The translations under genes and the position numbers were made by a program. The notes beneath the pieces were generated by a model. It was not told where the DNA came from and did not search any database. It saw only the letters and a list, made by a program, of their open reading frames with translations. A stretch of 35,367 nucleotides of DNA, from assembly GCA_900767695.1 (NCBI GenBank), contig CAAGAC010000051.1, forward strand, positions 1-35,367, written 5' to 3'. The DNA is from an uncultured Succinivibrio sp. Its GTDB lineage: Bacteria; Pseudomonadota; Gammaproteobacteria; Enterobacterales; Succinivibrionaceae. Position 1 is the stretch's first letter, and each line of letters begins with the position of its first letter. Shown piece after piece: positions 15,049 through 23,981 of this stretch.

Positions 15049-16389
15049 CTACTGCACGCTGTCAAAGTCGAACTCGTCCTGCCTCCACGGGGCCTGCCCC
15101 CCGGCGGCTTCCTTCAGGAGCCCGCCGGTCGCGCTGTCGGCGCGCGCCGCGTCCTCTGGGGAGAGCGAGAGCTCAAGCTCGATGGTCCCGTCATCGGCGA
15201 CGGCCTCGGACTTCACGGCGTCAAGCGCATACAGCATCGCGCGCAGCCTGCCGCCCCTGCCCGGGTCTATCTTAACAGCAAAATCCAGCTTTTCCCGCGA
15301 GAGCATGCGGGAGCAGGCCGCAAGCAGGCTGTCGAGGCCCTGCCCGGTGCGGGCGCTCACCCACACCTTGGGCGGGACGTCCCCGCCGCCCTCGACTGCG
15401 CCAGGAACCGATCCCTCGACGAGATCGCACTTGTTGAAGACCATGATCCGCGGCACGTCCGCCGCCCCCACCTGCTCAAGCACCTTGTCCACCGACTCGA
15501 TGTTCTCGTCGCGCCTTGGGTCCGAGGCGTCGACGACGTGCAGGAGGAGCGCCGCGCCCGCGGTCTCCTCGAGCGTGCTGTGGAAGGCGGCGATGAGATC
15601 GTGCGGCAGGTGGCGGATGAAGCCCACGGTGTCCGCGAACACCGCCTTGCCAAAGCCCGGCACCTCGACGTTGCGCAAGGTGGGGTCGAGCGTTGCGAAG
15701 AGCTGGTCTGCGACATAGACATGGGCCGCCGTAACGCGGTTGAAGAGCGTGGACTTGCCGGCGTTGGTGTAGCCGACGAAGGAGACGGTGGGAACGCCGC
15801 GCTTCATGCGCAGCGAGCGGTTCTGGCCGCGGCGGCGCGATACCGCCTCCAGCTCCTCCTTGAGCTGGGTGACGCGCTCGCGCAGGGCGCGGCGGTCGAG
15901 CTCGATCTGAGTCTCGCCCGGGCCGCCCCTCAGGCCGAAGCCGCCCTTCTGGCGCTCGAGGTGGGTCCACCCGCGCACCAGCCTCGCCTGCTCGTACTGG
16001 AGCCTTGCCAGCTCCACCTGGAGCTTGCCCTCGTAGGTGCGCGCCCTCTGCGCGAAGATGAGCAGGATGAGCGCGATGCGGTCCATCACGCGCGCGCCGA
16101 CGGCGCGCTCGAGATTGCGCTCCTGCGCCGGCGACAGCCTTGAGTTGAAGATGACGGTGGCGGCTCCGGTCGCGAGGACCGCGGCCTTGACTTCCTCCAC
16201 CTTGCCCGTGCCGATGAAGTACGCGGCGTCCGGGACGTCGCGGCTGCAGACTATGGTCTGCGCCGCCTGCGCCCCGGACGTCTCGGCCAGGCGTTCGAGT
16301 TCGGCCAGATCCTCGCGCGATTCCTCCCTCGGGAGCTCGACGTGCACGAGCACCGAGATCCCGGGGGACTCAGTCAGGGGATCCTGCAT
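15049..16389 (-). CDS. hflX: Ribosome-associated GTPase HflX
   Basis: This 446-residue GTPase splits stalled or stress-damaged 70S ribosomes. The HflX N-terminal domain carries GTGKVEEVK and NSRLSPAQERNLE, and the linker has RTYEGKLQVELARLQYEQARLVRGWTHLERQ with GFGLRGGPGETQIE. The G domain has G1 GYTNAGKS (206-213), G3 DTVGFIRHLP, G4 NKCD and G5-like SARTG. The C-terminal part is about 90 residues. It lies 7 nt downstream of hfq, as in E. coli. The start matches the hfq-proximal ATG. Confidence 0.97.
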   Translation of the reverse strand: MQDPLTESPGISVLVHVELPREESREDLAELERLAETSGAQAAQTIVCSRDVPDAAYFIGTGKVEEVKAAVLATGAATVIFNSRLSPAQERNLERAVGARVMDRIALILLIFAQRARTYEGKLQVELARLQYEQARLVRGWTHLERQKGGFGLRGGPGETQIELDRRALRERVTQLKEELEAVSRRRGQNRSLRMKRGVPTVSFVGYTNAGKSTLFNRVTAAHVYVADQLFATLDPTLRNVEVPGFGKAVFADTVGFIRHLPHDLIAAFHSTLEETAGAALLLHVVDASDPRRDENIESVDKVLEQVGAADVPRIMVFNKCDLVEGSVPGAVEGGGDVPPKVWVSARTGQGLDSLLAACSRMLSREKLDFAVKIDPGRGGRLRAMLYALDAVKSEAVADDGTIELELSLSPEDAARADSATGGLLKEAAGGQAPWRQDEFDFDSVQ

Positions 16390-16396
16390 CTTCAGG

Positions 16397-16675
16397 TCAG
16401 GCCCCGGCCTGGCCCTTGGGTTCCTCTTCCTTCTCCTTGGCCGCGTCCTCGGGCGCGGGCATGGCGATGCTTACGGCGCGGGCCGGGACGATGGTCGAGA
16501 TCGCATGCTTGTAGACCATCTGGCTGACCTGGTTCTTGAGCAGGACCACGAACTGGTCGAAGGACTCGATCTGGCCCTGGAGCTTGATGCCGTTGACCAG
16601 GTAGATCGAGACCTGGATGTGCTCGCGGCGCAGCGCGTTCAAAAAAGGATCCTGCAAAGACTGAACTTTTGCCAT
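16397..16675 (-). CDS. hfq: RNA chaperone Hfq
   Basis: This 92-residue Sm-like hexamer protein anneals small RNAs to mRNAs. The core (1-65) is almost identical to E. coli: MAKVQSLQDPFLNALRR, YLVNGIKLQGQIESFDQFV, and the proximal-site YKHAIS with Y55, K56 and H57. Q8 is also kept. The C-terminal tail (EDAAKEKEEEPKGQAGA) is acidic and short. The ribosome site is poor; the start is preceded by an A-rich tract (AACAAAAAATAAAA) that resembles Hfq distal-face ARN targets, consistent with autoregulation. Confidence 0.98.
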   Translation of the reverse strand: MAKVQSLQDPFLNALRREHIQVSIYLVNGIKLQGQIESFDQFVVLLKNQVSQMVYKHAISTIVPARAVSIAMPAPEDAAKEKEEEPKGQAGA

Positions 16676-16902
16676 TTTTATTTTTTGTTCCCGTTAATAG
16701 TTATGTTTTTGCAAGGCCGCCCGGCGGAAATCCCGCCGCGCCCGGCCTTGTGCATCGGGCAGCGCCAAGGCCGCGGCGGCGTCCCGCCGCGGCCGAGCCA
16801 GAGGATTGCACAGTGCCTGCACTTTGCCTGAAGATGGGCCCAAGGGCCATCCTTGCAGGCGCGATCCCCTGCTGCCAGCGCTTTCATGTCAGAGACAGAC
16901 TC
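16676..16902 (-). promoter_or_regulatory. Structured leader of hfq
   Basis: About 220 nt separate the -10 element from the hfq ATG. The leader contains a perfect 11-bp hairpin with a 4-nt loop (16769-16794) and a second imperfect one with a 7-bp outer stem (16713-16749), then an A/T-rich tract before the start. No coding frame is supported here. The hairpins may also stop transcripts coming from miaA. Confidence 0.5.
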
Positions 16903-16908
16903 ATTATA
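16903..16908 (-). promoter_or_regulatory. Consensus -10 (TATAAT) of a promoter ahead of hfq
   Basis: A perfect TATAAT, preceded by TG on the minus strand, lies 40 nt past the miaA stop. No good -35 is placed at 16-18 bp. It fits an internal hfq promoter, as known in E. coli, where hfq has promoters inside the miaA region. Confidence 0.5.
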
Positions 16909-16948
16909 CATTCAAGTGGGGCGCAAGCAGCTGGCCGCGCTCGCCGCC

Positions 16949-17908
16949 CTAGGCGGAGGCGGCCTGATCGAGGCTTTCGGCAAGCTCGAGCGCGGCGGCG
17001 GCGCAGCCTGGGTCGGAGGGCCTCATCACCACGCGCTTAAGGCACCCGTCCTCGGAGAGGCCTCCTCTAAGCCAGGTCATCTGGTGCTTGGCAAGGCGCG
17101 CGGTGGCGATCACCGCCTGCTCGACCATCTGCTCGTACGTGGTCCTGCCCTCCAGGTGCTCCCAGGCCTGGCGGTAGCCCACCGCGCGCATCGAGGGCAG
17201 GGACAGGCTCAGGCCCCCCCTTTCGCGCAGCGAGGCGACCTCGTCTAAAAGCCCGTCGCCGAGCATCTTCATGAAGCGCCTGCGGATCTGCACCCGAAGC
17301 TCCTCGCGCCCGTCGCTTGGGAGCAGGACTATCTCGGCGCGCAGGAAGGGGCAGCCCTCGCCCTTCTGGCCGTAGAAGGAGCTCAATGGCCTTCCCGTCA
17401 TCTCGTAGACCTCGAGGGCGCGGGAGACGCGCTGGCGGTCGTTGGGGGCGAGCTTCCCATAAAGCGGTGGGTCTATTTCCCTGAGCCTTGCGTGCATCGC
17501 GGGCCAGCCTAGCTTTTCAGCCTCGGCAGCCACGCGCGCCCTGACCGCGGGATCGGTTTTGGGAAGCGGCGAGAGCCCCTCGCAGAGTGCCTTGTAGTAC
17601 ATCATGGTGCCCCCGCAGATCACGGGAAGCGCCCCGCGCGCGCAGATCTCGGGCACCAGGCGCAGGCAGTCCTGCCTGAAGTCGGCGGCGCTGTAGCTCT
17701 CGGCAGGATCACGGATGTCGATGAGATGGTGGGGGCAGAGGCCAAGCTCCTCCCTGGAGGGCTTGGCCGTGCCGATGTCCATGCCGCGGTAGACGAGCGC
17801 CGAGTCGAGGCTTATGACCTCGATGCGGCGGATCCTTGAAAGCTCCAGGGCAAGCGAGGTCTTGCCCGTGGCCGTTGGCCCCAGCACCACCAGCGCGCGA
17901 TCCCTCAT
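16949..17908 (-). CDS. miaA: tRNA dimethylallyltransferase
   Basis: This 319-residue enzyme adds the dimethylallyl group to A37 of tRNAs reading UNN codons. It has Walker A LGPTATGKTS (residues 9-18), ISLDSALVYRGMDIGTAKP, HHLIDIRDP..SYSAADF, GGTMMYYKAL and NDRQRVSRALEVYEMTG. The tail with AVGYRQAWEHLEG and ARLAKHQMTWLR is typical. The ATG at 17908 overlaps the mutL stop (ATGA), the usual coupling in this cluster; a longer frame to 18166 lies inside mutL and is spurious. The gene is followed by the hfq promoter and leader. Confidence 0.97.
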   Translation of the reverse strand: MRDRALVVLGPTATGKTSLALELSRIRRIEVISLDSALVYRGMDIGTAKPSREELGLCPHHLIDIRDPAESYSAADFRQDCLRLVPEICARGALPVICGGTMMYYKALCEGLSPLPKTDPAVRARVAAEAEKLGWPAMHARLREIDPPLYGKLAPNDRQRVSRALEVYEMTGRPLSSFYGQKGEGCPFLRAEIVLLPSDGREELRVQIRRRFMKMLGDGLLDEVASLRERGGLSLSLPSMRAVGYRQAWEHLEGRTTYEQMVEQAVIATARLAKHQMTWLRGGLSEDGCLKRVVMRPSDPGCAAAALELAESLDQAASA

Positions 17909-20079
17909 CCTCGCGCCTCCATCATCTCCATGGCCATCTCGGGGATCCCCGGATCGGCAGCCCCATGCCCCATGATCGCCCTGATGGCGTCCTCGGAGCC
18001 CTCCATGGCAAGCACGGCCTGGGCCGAGGCGGCGCCTGAGCCAAGCCCCGAGGCCGCAGCCTGACCCACTGCGCGCGCTAGCTGCTCGGGGCACTGACCC
18101 GAGGCCAGGCCCGAGGAGGCCGCGATGACGCTGAAGGCCTTTTGCGAGAAGGAGGCGAGATCGCACGAGGCAAGCTCCGGAGGGACTGCGAGGATCTCGG
18201 CCGCGCTCTTGCGGATCACGGCCTCGAAGCCGCAGCGCGAGAGCGCCGCGGCGTTCTGCCTGAGCGCCTTTAAGATCTGCGCGTCACACCTGATGGCAAA
18301 GGGCATGGCAAGCCTGTGCGTCCGCACGCTCCCCTCCTCGACCGCGCGGCTGAAGCTTCTTGCAGAAAGCTCTGCTGCCAGCGCCTTTATCTGAACGAGC
18401 AGGTACCTGCCGCCCATGCCCACGAGCGCCACCCCGGGCGCCGGCATGCCAAGCAGCGCCGGAGCGCCCTGGCGGGGCATCTGGGTCAGGCTGACGTCCG
18501 CTATCTCGGCCTTGGAGCGGCTGCGCACGCGCAGCTCCATCTCGAAGGCGCGGGAGCGCATGGCAGGATCGGTCTCAAGCGGCGGGAGATCTCCTGCCGC
18601 CGCGGGCTTGTGCACGAAGGCGCCCTGCCCGTCGGGGAAGGCGGGGAGGGCCTCGTCCCTGGGAGCCTGCGGCATGGCCTGCGCAAGCTGGCCACCTGCG
18701 GCCTCTGGCGCCGGTGCGCTCGCCTCGCCCGCGCTTGAAATTGCTGATGAATGGACGGACGCTGGCGCGCTCGCCTGGGCCTCGCGCACCTGCGCGGAAA
18801 GTCCCTGCCCGCAAGGCGCGGCGGAATGCGCGTCCGCGTTGAAGGCAGGGCCGCTGGCAGATCCCTGCTGCCTGCCCTGCTCGCAAGTCTTGAAGCCCTG
18901 CGCCTTGCCGGCGCTCTCATGCGCAGGCTCATTTGAAATCAGGGCTGCCGCCGCGGCGCCTGAGCCTTCAGATGAAGCTGCCCCGGCCCTGCCTTCAAGC
19001 GCCTGATTGCCTGCCTTTTCGACTGCCTTCTCGTCTACTGCGGCAAAGAGATCGCCCTCGCGCTCCTGCCTTGCCTCGCGCTCCGCACACAGCGCCGAGA
19101 ACAGCGCCTGCTCGATGAGATCGTGCACGGCCGCGGCGTTGTGGAAGCGCACCTCGTCCTTGCGCGGGTGGACGTTGACGTCGACCTCGGAGGGGTCGCA
19201 CTTTAGATAGAGCACGCAGCGCGGCAGCGTGCGGCCCGGGGAGAAGCGCGAGCAGGCCTCGCGCACGGCGTGCAGCGCCAGGCGGTCGGCTATGGGCCTG
19301 CCGTTTAAAAACAGGTAGCACTTCTCGGCGCCTCCTGCCGAGGCGTCCTGGGGCATCAGCGCGATGCCGTCCACTGAAAGCAGGGGATCGGAGCTTGAAA
19401 CCCTGATGGGATCCTCGGAGAACTCGGCTCCTGCAAGCAGGGCAAGGCGCCTCGTCCTCGACTGCTCGTCGATGGCCGCGCGCGCCTTTGAAAGCTGCCT
19501 GCCGTCCGACCACAGCTCGAAGCCTATGCCGGGGTGGGCCATGGCGCAGCGCGTGAAGACGTCGCGGATGCGCGCAAGCTCGGTGCGGTCCGAGCGCAGG
19601 AAGCGCCGCCTTGCCGGCGTGTTGAAGAACAGCTCGCGCACCTCTACCGTGGTGCCCACCCCGTGGGGGCAGGGCATCACCGAGGCGTCCATCTCTGGCC
19701 CTAGGCAACTGACGCAAAAGCCGTCTGGCTCGTCCTTCGTCCTCGAGGAGAGCGTGAGCTTTGAGACCGAGGCGATCGAGGCCAGGGCCTCGCCGCGGAA
19801 GCCCAGCGTGGTGATGTGCGAGAGATCCTCCTCGCTTGAGATCTTCGAGGTGGCGTGCGGGGCGAGGGCGAGCGCGAGCTCATCCCTGGGAATGCCGCAG
19901 CCGTCGTCGCGCACCCTGATGAGCACGCGGCCTGCCGCCTCCAGATCGCACCTTATGGACTTTGCCCCAGCGTCCACGGCGTTCTCGAGGAGCTCCTTGA
20001 CGACCGAGCACTGGCGCTCGACCACCTCGCCTGCGGCTATCTGGCCTGCCAGGCGCACCGAAAGCCTGCGGATGGTCAT
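17905..20079 (-). CDS. mutL: DNA mismatch repair protein MutL
   Basis: This 724-residue protein couples MutS mismatch recognition to strand nicking and UvrD. The N-terminal GHKL ATPase is intact: LLENAVDAGAK (E32, N33), RDDGCGI, TSKI and TLGFRGEALASI. The transducer domain follows (FLNGRPI, DVNVHPRKDEVRF). A long Ala/Ser/Gln-rich linker spans roughly residues 345-525, making it larger than E. coli MutL (615). The C-terminal dimerisation domain (ALVGMGGRYLLVQI) shows no DQHA-x2-E-x4-E endonuclease motif, so incision would need a partner such as MutH. The ATG overlaps the amiB stop by 4 nt. Confidence 0.97.
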   Translation of the reverse strand: MTIRRLSVRLAGQIAAGEVVERQCSVVKELLENAVDAGAKSIRCDLEAAGRVLIRVRDDGCGIPRDELALALAPHATSKISSEEDLSHITTLGFRGEALASIASVSKLTLSSRTKDEPDGFCVSCLGPEMDASVMPCPHGVGTTVEVRELFFNTPARRRFLRSDRTELARIRDVFTRCAMAHPGIGFELWSDGRQLSKARAAIDEQSRTRRLALLAGAEFSEDPIRVSSSDPLLSVDGIALMPQDASAGGAEKCYLFLNGRPIADRLALHAVREACSRFSPGRTLPRCVLYLKCDPSEVDVNVHPRKDEVRFHNAAAVHDLIEQALFSALCAEREARQEREGDLFAAVDEKAVEKAGNQALEGRAGAASSEGSGAAAAALISNEPAHESAGKAQGFKTCEQGRQQGSASGPAFNADAHSAAPCGQGLSAQVREAQASAPASVHSSAISSAGEASAPAPEAAGGQLAQAMPQAPRDEALPAFPDGQGAFVHKPAAAGDLPPLETDPAMRSRAFEMELRVRSRSKAEIADVSLTQMPRQGAPALLGMPAPGVALVGMGGRYLLVQIKALAAELSARSFSRAVEEGSVRTHRLAMPFAIRCDAQILKALRQNAAALSRCGFEAVIRKSAAEILAVPPELASCDLASFSQKAFSVIAASSGLASGQCPEQLARAVGQAAASGLGSGAASAQAVLAMEGSEDAIRAIMGHGAADPGIPEMAMEMMEARG

Positions 20080-21746
20080 GGGATAGCCAGCACCTGCCCC
20101 GGGTGGACGTGCTGACCCTCCTTCAAGGAGTTGGCGCCGCGCAGCGCCTTGACGGTGACGCCCCGCTCCCTTGCGATCTTCGAGAGGCTGTCGCCCTTCC
20201 TGACCGTCACGGTGCGCCTGCCGCCCTGCGCGGCCTGGCGCCTGGCGCTGTCCTGGCGCGACTTGATGTTCTGAAGCGGGTTCTGCTCGTAGTAGGCCTG
20301 GATCCCCTTGAAGATCCTGTAGGCCATCTGCTTCTGGTAGTTGGGCTGGTTGAGCTGGATCTCCTCGTAGGAGTTCGAGAGGAACCCGGTCTCGATTAGA
20401 AGCGAGGGGATGTCGGGGGCCTTGAGCACCGCCAGCGACGAGTAGATCGGGCGGGACTTGTAGATGTGGGTGAACTGTCCCACGCTCTTTAAGATGGCCG
20501 CGGCGAGATCGTAGCCCTCGCTGCGGGCGTTCTGCGAGGACATGTCCACCACCGCCGCCTCGAGGTACTTGTTCTCCTGGCTTGAGTTGATGACCTGCCC
20601 CGCCCCGCCGATGAGCCTGTCCGATCCGCCCTGGCGGAGGATCTTGCCGTTCTCGCGCTGGGCGCGGTTGGAGGAGAGCAGGAGCACCGAGGTGCCGCGG
20701 GCGGTGGTTCGGCCGGGGGTCGAGTTGCAGTGGATGGAGATCAGGAGATCGGCGCGGTGGCGGCGGGCGATCGCCGAGCGGGCGTCGAGGCTTATGAAAT
20801 TGTCGCGCGAGCGCGTGAGCACGGCGCGCATCCTCGGGTCCGAGTTGATGTAGCCGTAGAGCGAGCGGGCGATGGCGAGCGCGACGTTCTTCTCGCGCAC
20901 CCCGCGCCTGCCGGTGGCGCCAGGATCCTTGCCGCCGTGGCCGGGATCGACGGCGATGATGAAGGGCCGCGCCACGGCGGCCACGCGCACGGCCGCAGGC
21001 GGGGCGGCGGTATCCTGCACCTCCTCGCCGGAGGAGGGCTGGACGGAGACGGTGCTCCTCACCCTCTCCGGGGCCCTGGAGCGCTCCTCGGCCTGCTCGG
21101 CGGCGAAGTCTGCGCGCAGCTTCTTCACCGCGGCGTCGTACTGCGCGGCCTGGGCCGGGGTCATCGAGCGGATCCCGTCGGCGCCCTTGGTCGAGTACTG
21201 CTCGAAAAGCCTGCTCTCAAGATCCTTCAAAGTCTGCGAGGAGGCCTTGCCCGAGCCTGCGCCGCCCACGCGCTGCACCCTCACCGAGGTCACGGTGTCG
21301 CGCACCGTCTCCTGGGAGGATGCGGATGCCGCCTGCGCGGCCCGGCCCCCGCCGCTGTGCGGGAAGTCCACGACGAGCCTCCAGTCGGGGTTGCCGTCGC
21401 GCGGGGAGAGCAGGAAGGCGCTGGGCGTCCCGCACCTGCCTGAGTCGAAGGTGTAGACGAGGCTTGAGCCGGATCTTTTGCCAGAGGATTTTCCCAGGCA
21501 GGACGAGGAGGCCTGCGGGACTGAGAGCGGAGCTTTCTTGAGGTTGCCCGGGGACTTTATCGTTATTACGAGGCCGGATCCTGAGCGCGACTGCGACCAG
21601 GCCATCTTGCCCGAGAGGTCGAACACCACCCTGGTCTTGTCCTGGTTTGCAAAGATCCGCAGGTTCCTGACGTCCGCGCCGTGCGCCAGCGCGGGCGCAA
21701 GCGCGAGAGCCAGGGCTACGGACGCGAGGATCCTTCTTGCTTCCAC
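20076..21746 (-). CDS. amiB: N-acetylmuramoyl-L-alanine amidase AmiB type (AMIN + Amidase_3 + LysM)
   Basis: This 556-residue periplasmic enzyme cuts peptide stems from peptidoglycan during daughter-cell separation. It has a signal peptide (ASVALALALAPALAHGA), an AMIN domain (about 25-125: VRNLRIFANQDKTRVVFDLSG), a linker, and Amidase_3 with zinc ligands in DPGHGGKDPGA, the downstream Glu in VREKN, SIHCNS, and the catalytic Glu in LLIETGFLSN. The C-terminal LysM repeat (VRKGDSLSKIARERGVTVKA) binds glycan. Activation by an EnvC-type partner is expected from family knowledge. The start is GTG with GAGGGAC upstream, 8 nt after tsaE. Confidence 0.96.
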   Translation of the reverse strand: MEARRILASVALALALAPALAHGADVRNLRIFANQDKTRVVFDLSGKMAWSQSRSGSGLVITIKSPGNLKKAPLSVPQASSSCLGKSSGKRSGSSLVYTFDSGRCGTPSAFLLSPRDGNPDWRLVVDFPHSGGGRAAQAASASSQETVRDTVTSVRVQRVGGAGSGKASSQTLKDLESRLFEQYSTKGADGIRSMTPAQAAQYDAAVKKLRADFAAEQAEERSRAPERVRSTVSVQPSSGEEVQDTAAPPAAVRVAAVARPFIIAVDPGHGGKDPGATGRRGVREKNVALAIARSLYGYINSDPRMRAVLTRSRDNFISLDARSAIARRHRADLLISIHCNSTPGRTTARGTSVLLLSSNRAQRENGKILRQGGSDRLIGGAGQVINSSQENKYLEAAVVDMSSQNARSEGYDLAAAILKSVGQFTHIYKSRPIYSSLAVLKAPDIPSLLIETGFLSNSYEEIQLNQPNYQKQMAYRIFKGIQAYYEQNPLQNIKSRQDSARRQAAQGGRRTVTVRKGDSLSKIARERGVTVKALRGANSLKEGQHVHPGQVLAIP

Positions 21747-21754
21747 CTTGTCCC

Positions 21755-22246
21755 TCAGGCCCCGAGGGCGCCTGCGATGGCGCCCAGCCGCTTAGTGCTG
21801 ATGAGCGCGGATCTTACCACAGCAAACCTTCTGCCCTGGCCGTGGGTGATGGACACGACGGCGTCGGGCTCGGGCAGCATGCCGCCGGCGCGGTCGGGCC
21901 ACTCGACGATGCAGAGGGCCTTCTTGGCAAAGTAGTCGCGCACCCCCATGTACTCGAGCTCCTCGGGATCGTGCAGGCGGTAGAGGTCGAAGTGGAAGAC
22001 CTCGATGCCGCCGCAGGAGTAGGGCTCGACGAGGGTATAGGTGGGCGACTTGACCGGGCCCTCGTGCCCGAGCGCGCGGAGGATCCCGCGCGTGAGCGTG
22101 GTCTTGCCCGCGCCGAGATCGCCCTCCAGAAACACCAGCACCGCGCTGCCGCGCGTCCTGGCCGCCGAGGCGAGATCCTCTGACAGAAGCTCCCCGAGCC
22201 TCACCGTCATCTCCTCGCCTATGAGCTCAAAGGCCTGTTCTGCCAT
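21755..22246 (-). CDS. tsaE: tRNA threonylcarbamoyladenosine biosynthesis ATPase TsaE
   Basis: This 163-residue ATPase works with TsaB and TsaD to form t6A37 in ANN-decoding tRNAs. It has Walker A GDLGAGKTT (residues 43-51), the switch KSPTYTLVEPY, FHFDLYRL and the segment IVEWPDRAGG. ATG 22246 has AAGGAGG at 7-nt spacing; an earlier TTG abuts that site and is excluded. It overlaps nnr by 20 nt and precedes amiB, the conserved order. Confidence 0.97.
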   Translation of the reverse strand: MAEQAFELIGEEMTVRLGELLSEDLASAARTRGSAVLVFLEGDLGAGKTTLTRGILRALGHEGPVKSPTYTLVEPYSCGGIEVFHFDLYRLHDPEELEYMGVRDYFAKKALCIVEWPDRAGGMLPEPDAVVSITHGQGRRFAVVRSALISTKRLGAIAGALGA

Positions 22247-23732
22247 TTGCAAGCCTCCTTACATATCCTTCCAGATCGGTGGGCAGCGTGCCCGCCGCCC
22301 CGTACTCGGCCTCGGCCATCTCGCCTGCCCTGGCGTGGATGCAGGCGCCGAACACCGCAGCCTGGCTCTTGGTGAGCCCGCCTGCGAGCAGCGCCGAGAT
22401 GATCCCCGTCAGGAGATCGCCCATGCCGCCCGAGGCGAGCGCGGGGGATCCTCCCGAGATGACGGTAGTGCGCCGCCCGTCGCAGACCACGGTGCCCGCG
22501 CCCTTCAGAAGCGCCACCCCGCCGTAGCGGGACTGGAGCTCGCGCGCCGCCTCGATGCGGTCAGCCTCAACCTTTGCCACAGTGCAGCCAAGGAGCCTTG
22601 CCGCCTCCCCGGGGTGCGGGGTGATGATGCGGCTTGGCATGGCCTCGGGCGGCATCGCGGCGATGATGTTGAGGGCGTCGGCGTCGAGCACGCAGTCGCG
22701 CCCCGAGTCGAGCGCCATGCGCACGAGGGCCCGGGCGCGCGGCGAGGTCGAGAGCCCGGGGCCCGCGGCCACGGTGCCGCACCAGGAGAGCGCCTGCCTT
22801 ACTGCCGCGTCGTCGGTAAAGTCCACGGTCATGAGCTCGGGGTGGACGCAGTTGATCATCGTGGCGCAGGCGGGATCGCAGGCTATCTTCACGAGCCCCG
22901 CCCCGGCGCGCAGCGCGCCGGCGCCGGCGATGGCGGCCGCGCCGCCCATGCCGCGCGATCCCGCGATGATGAGCACCTTGCCGTTGTCGCCCTTGTTGCA
23001 GCTGCGAAGCCGCTGCGGGAGATCCGGCACGATGTCGGCGTAGGCCTGGCGCAAAAGAGGCTCCCCGCCCGTGATGCTCCTGTCGCAGAATGGCTTGATG
23101 TCCACCCCGAGGCTGTCGCAGAGGATCTCCCCGCAGTAGTCCACGGCCTCGCCGGTGAAGAGCCCGGGCTTGAGCGCGAGCATGCACACCGTGCAGTCGG
23201 CCCTAACGCACTCGCCGGGGGCGCAGCCGGTGTCGGCGTTGAGCCCCGAGGGCACGTCGGCGCTTATGACATGGGAGCGCGAGGAGTTGATGAGCATGAT
23301 CCACTCGTCCACCGGGCTTCTCGGGGCCTCGCGCACCCCGGTGCCTAGAAGCGCGTCGATGATGGCGTCGGGCCTTGGATCGTCCCTGCCCGGGAGCAGG
23401 GTCTCGACTATCCCGCCCTGCGAGATGAAGTCGTCCCTCGCGCGCCTTGCCTCCGATCCCTCGTGCAGGGCGCCTGCGGCGAAGAGCCTCACCCCAAGCC
23501 CCTGGCCCATGAGCTCGGAGGCCGCGGCGTAGCCGTCGCCTCCGTTGTTGCCGCGTCCCGCGAAGACCCAGACGAGCCTCGCCCCGGGCAGGCGGGCGCG
23601 CACTGCCCGGGCAAGCGCCCTTCCGGCCTTCTGCATCAGGTCGTAGCAGTCGCCTCCTGCGCGCTGGGCGTGGGCCTTCTCGATGACCCTCACCTCGCAG
23701 GTCTTGAACATCTGGTAGGGCAAAGCGCTCAT
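22227..23732 (-). CDS. nnr: Bifunctional NAD(P)HX epimerase / ADP-dependent dehydratase
   Basis: This 501-residue protein repairs hydrated NADH and NADPH. The N-terminal epimerase half (1-215) has FAGRGNNGGDGYAAA, DALLGTG and SADVPSGLNADTG. The C-terminal dehydratase half (225-501), of the ribokinase-like fold, has NKGDNGKVLIIAGSRGMGGAA, DADALNI, ITPHPGEAARLLG and the catalytic-loop SGGMGDLLTG. It is the first gene of the superoperon. AGGAGG lies at good spacing before the ATG, and a -10 element lies just upstream. Confidence 0.97.
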   Translation of the reverse strand: MSALPYQMFKTCEVRVIEKAHAQRAGGDCYDLMQKAGRALARAVRARLPGARLVWVFAGRGNNGGDGYAAASELMGQGLGVRLFAAGALHEGSEARRARDDFISQGGIVETLLPGRDDPRPDAIIDALLGTGVREAPRSPVDEWIMLINSSRSHVISADVPSGLNADTGCAPGECVRADCTVCMLALKPGLFTGEAVDYCGEILCDSLGVDIKPFCDRSITGGEPLLRQAYADIVPDLPQRLRSCNKGDNGKVLIIAGSRGMGGAAAIAGAGALRAGAGLVKIACDPACATMINCVHPELMTVDFTDDAAVRQALSWCGTVAAGPGLSTSPRARALVRMALDSGRDCVLDADALNIIAAMPPEAMPSRIITPHPGEAARLLGCTVAKVEADRIEAARELQSRYGGVALLKGAGTVVCDGRRTTVISGGSPALASGGMGDLLTGIISALLAGGLTKSQAAVFGACIHARAGEMAEAEYGAAGTLPTDLEGYVRRLANGRTGL

Positions 23733-23756
23733 GTCGTTCCTCCTTGCGTGCCCCCC

Positions 23757-23762
23757 ATTCTA
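23757..23762 (-). promoter_or_regulatory. Probable -10 of the superoperon promoter (nnr)
   Basis: On the minus strand TATAGAAT contains TAGAAT 25 nt upstream of the nnr ATG, which gives a short leader. The -35 region 17 bp upstream (TGCAAG) is poor. Confidence 0.45.
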
Positions 23763-23981
23763 TACGCAAGGGCCGATCCCTTGCAGGGCGGAGGCGGCCA
23801 TGCCGCCCCGGCGCGGCGCGCCTTAACCTTTCCTGAACATTGGCGCGCTAAAATCCACCCCGTTTTGTGAGTGGTGGCAAGCGGCGGCAACGAGCCGGGC
23901 CATGCCCCGCCCCCAGTCTGCTAACCTTTGGGCAAGGGGCTGGCCCCCATTGCCTTTGAACAAGCATTAAGGAGCATTTCC

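Noticed and set aside
17909..18166. Longer N-terminus for miaA
   Set aside because: The added residues lie inside mutL and are low-complexity; the ATG overlapping the mutL stop opens directly at the family N-terminus.
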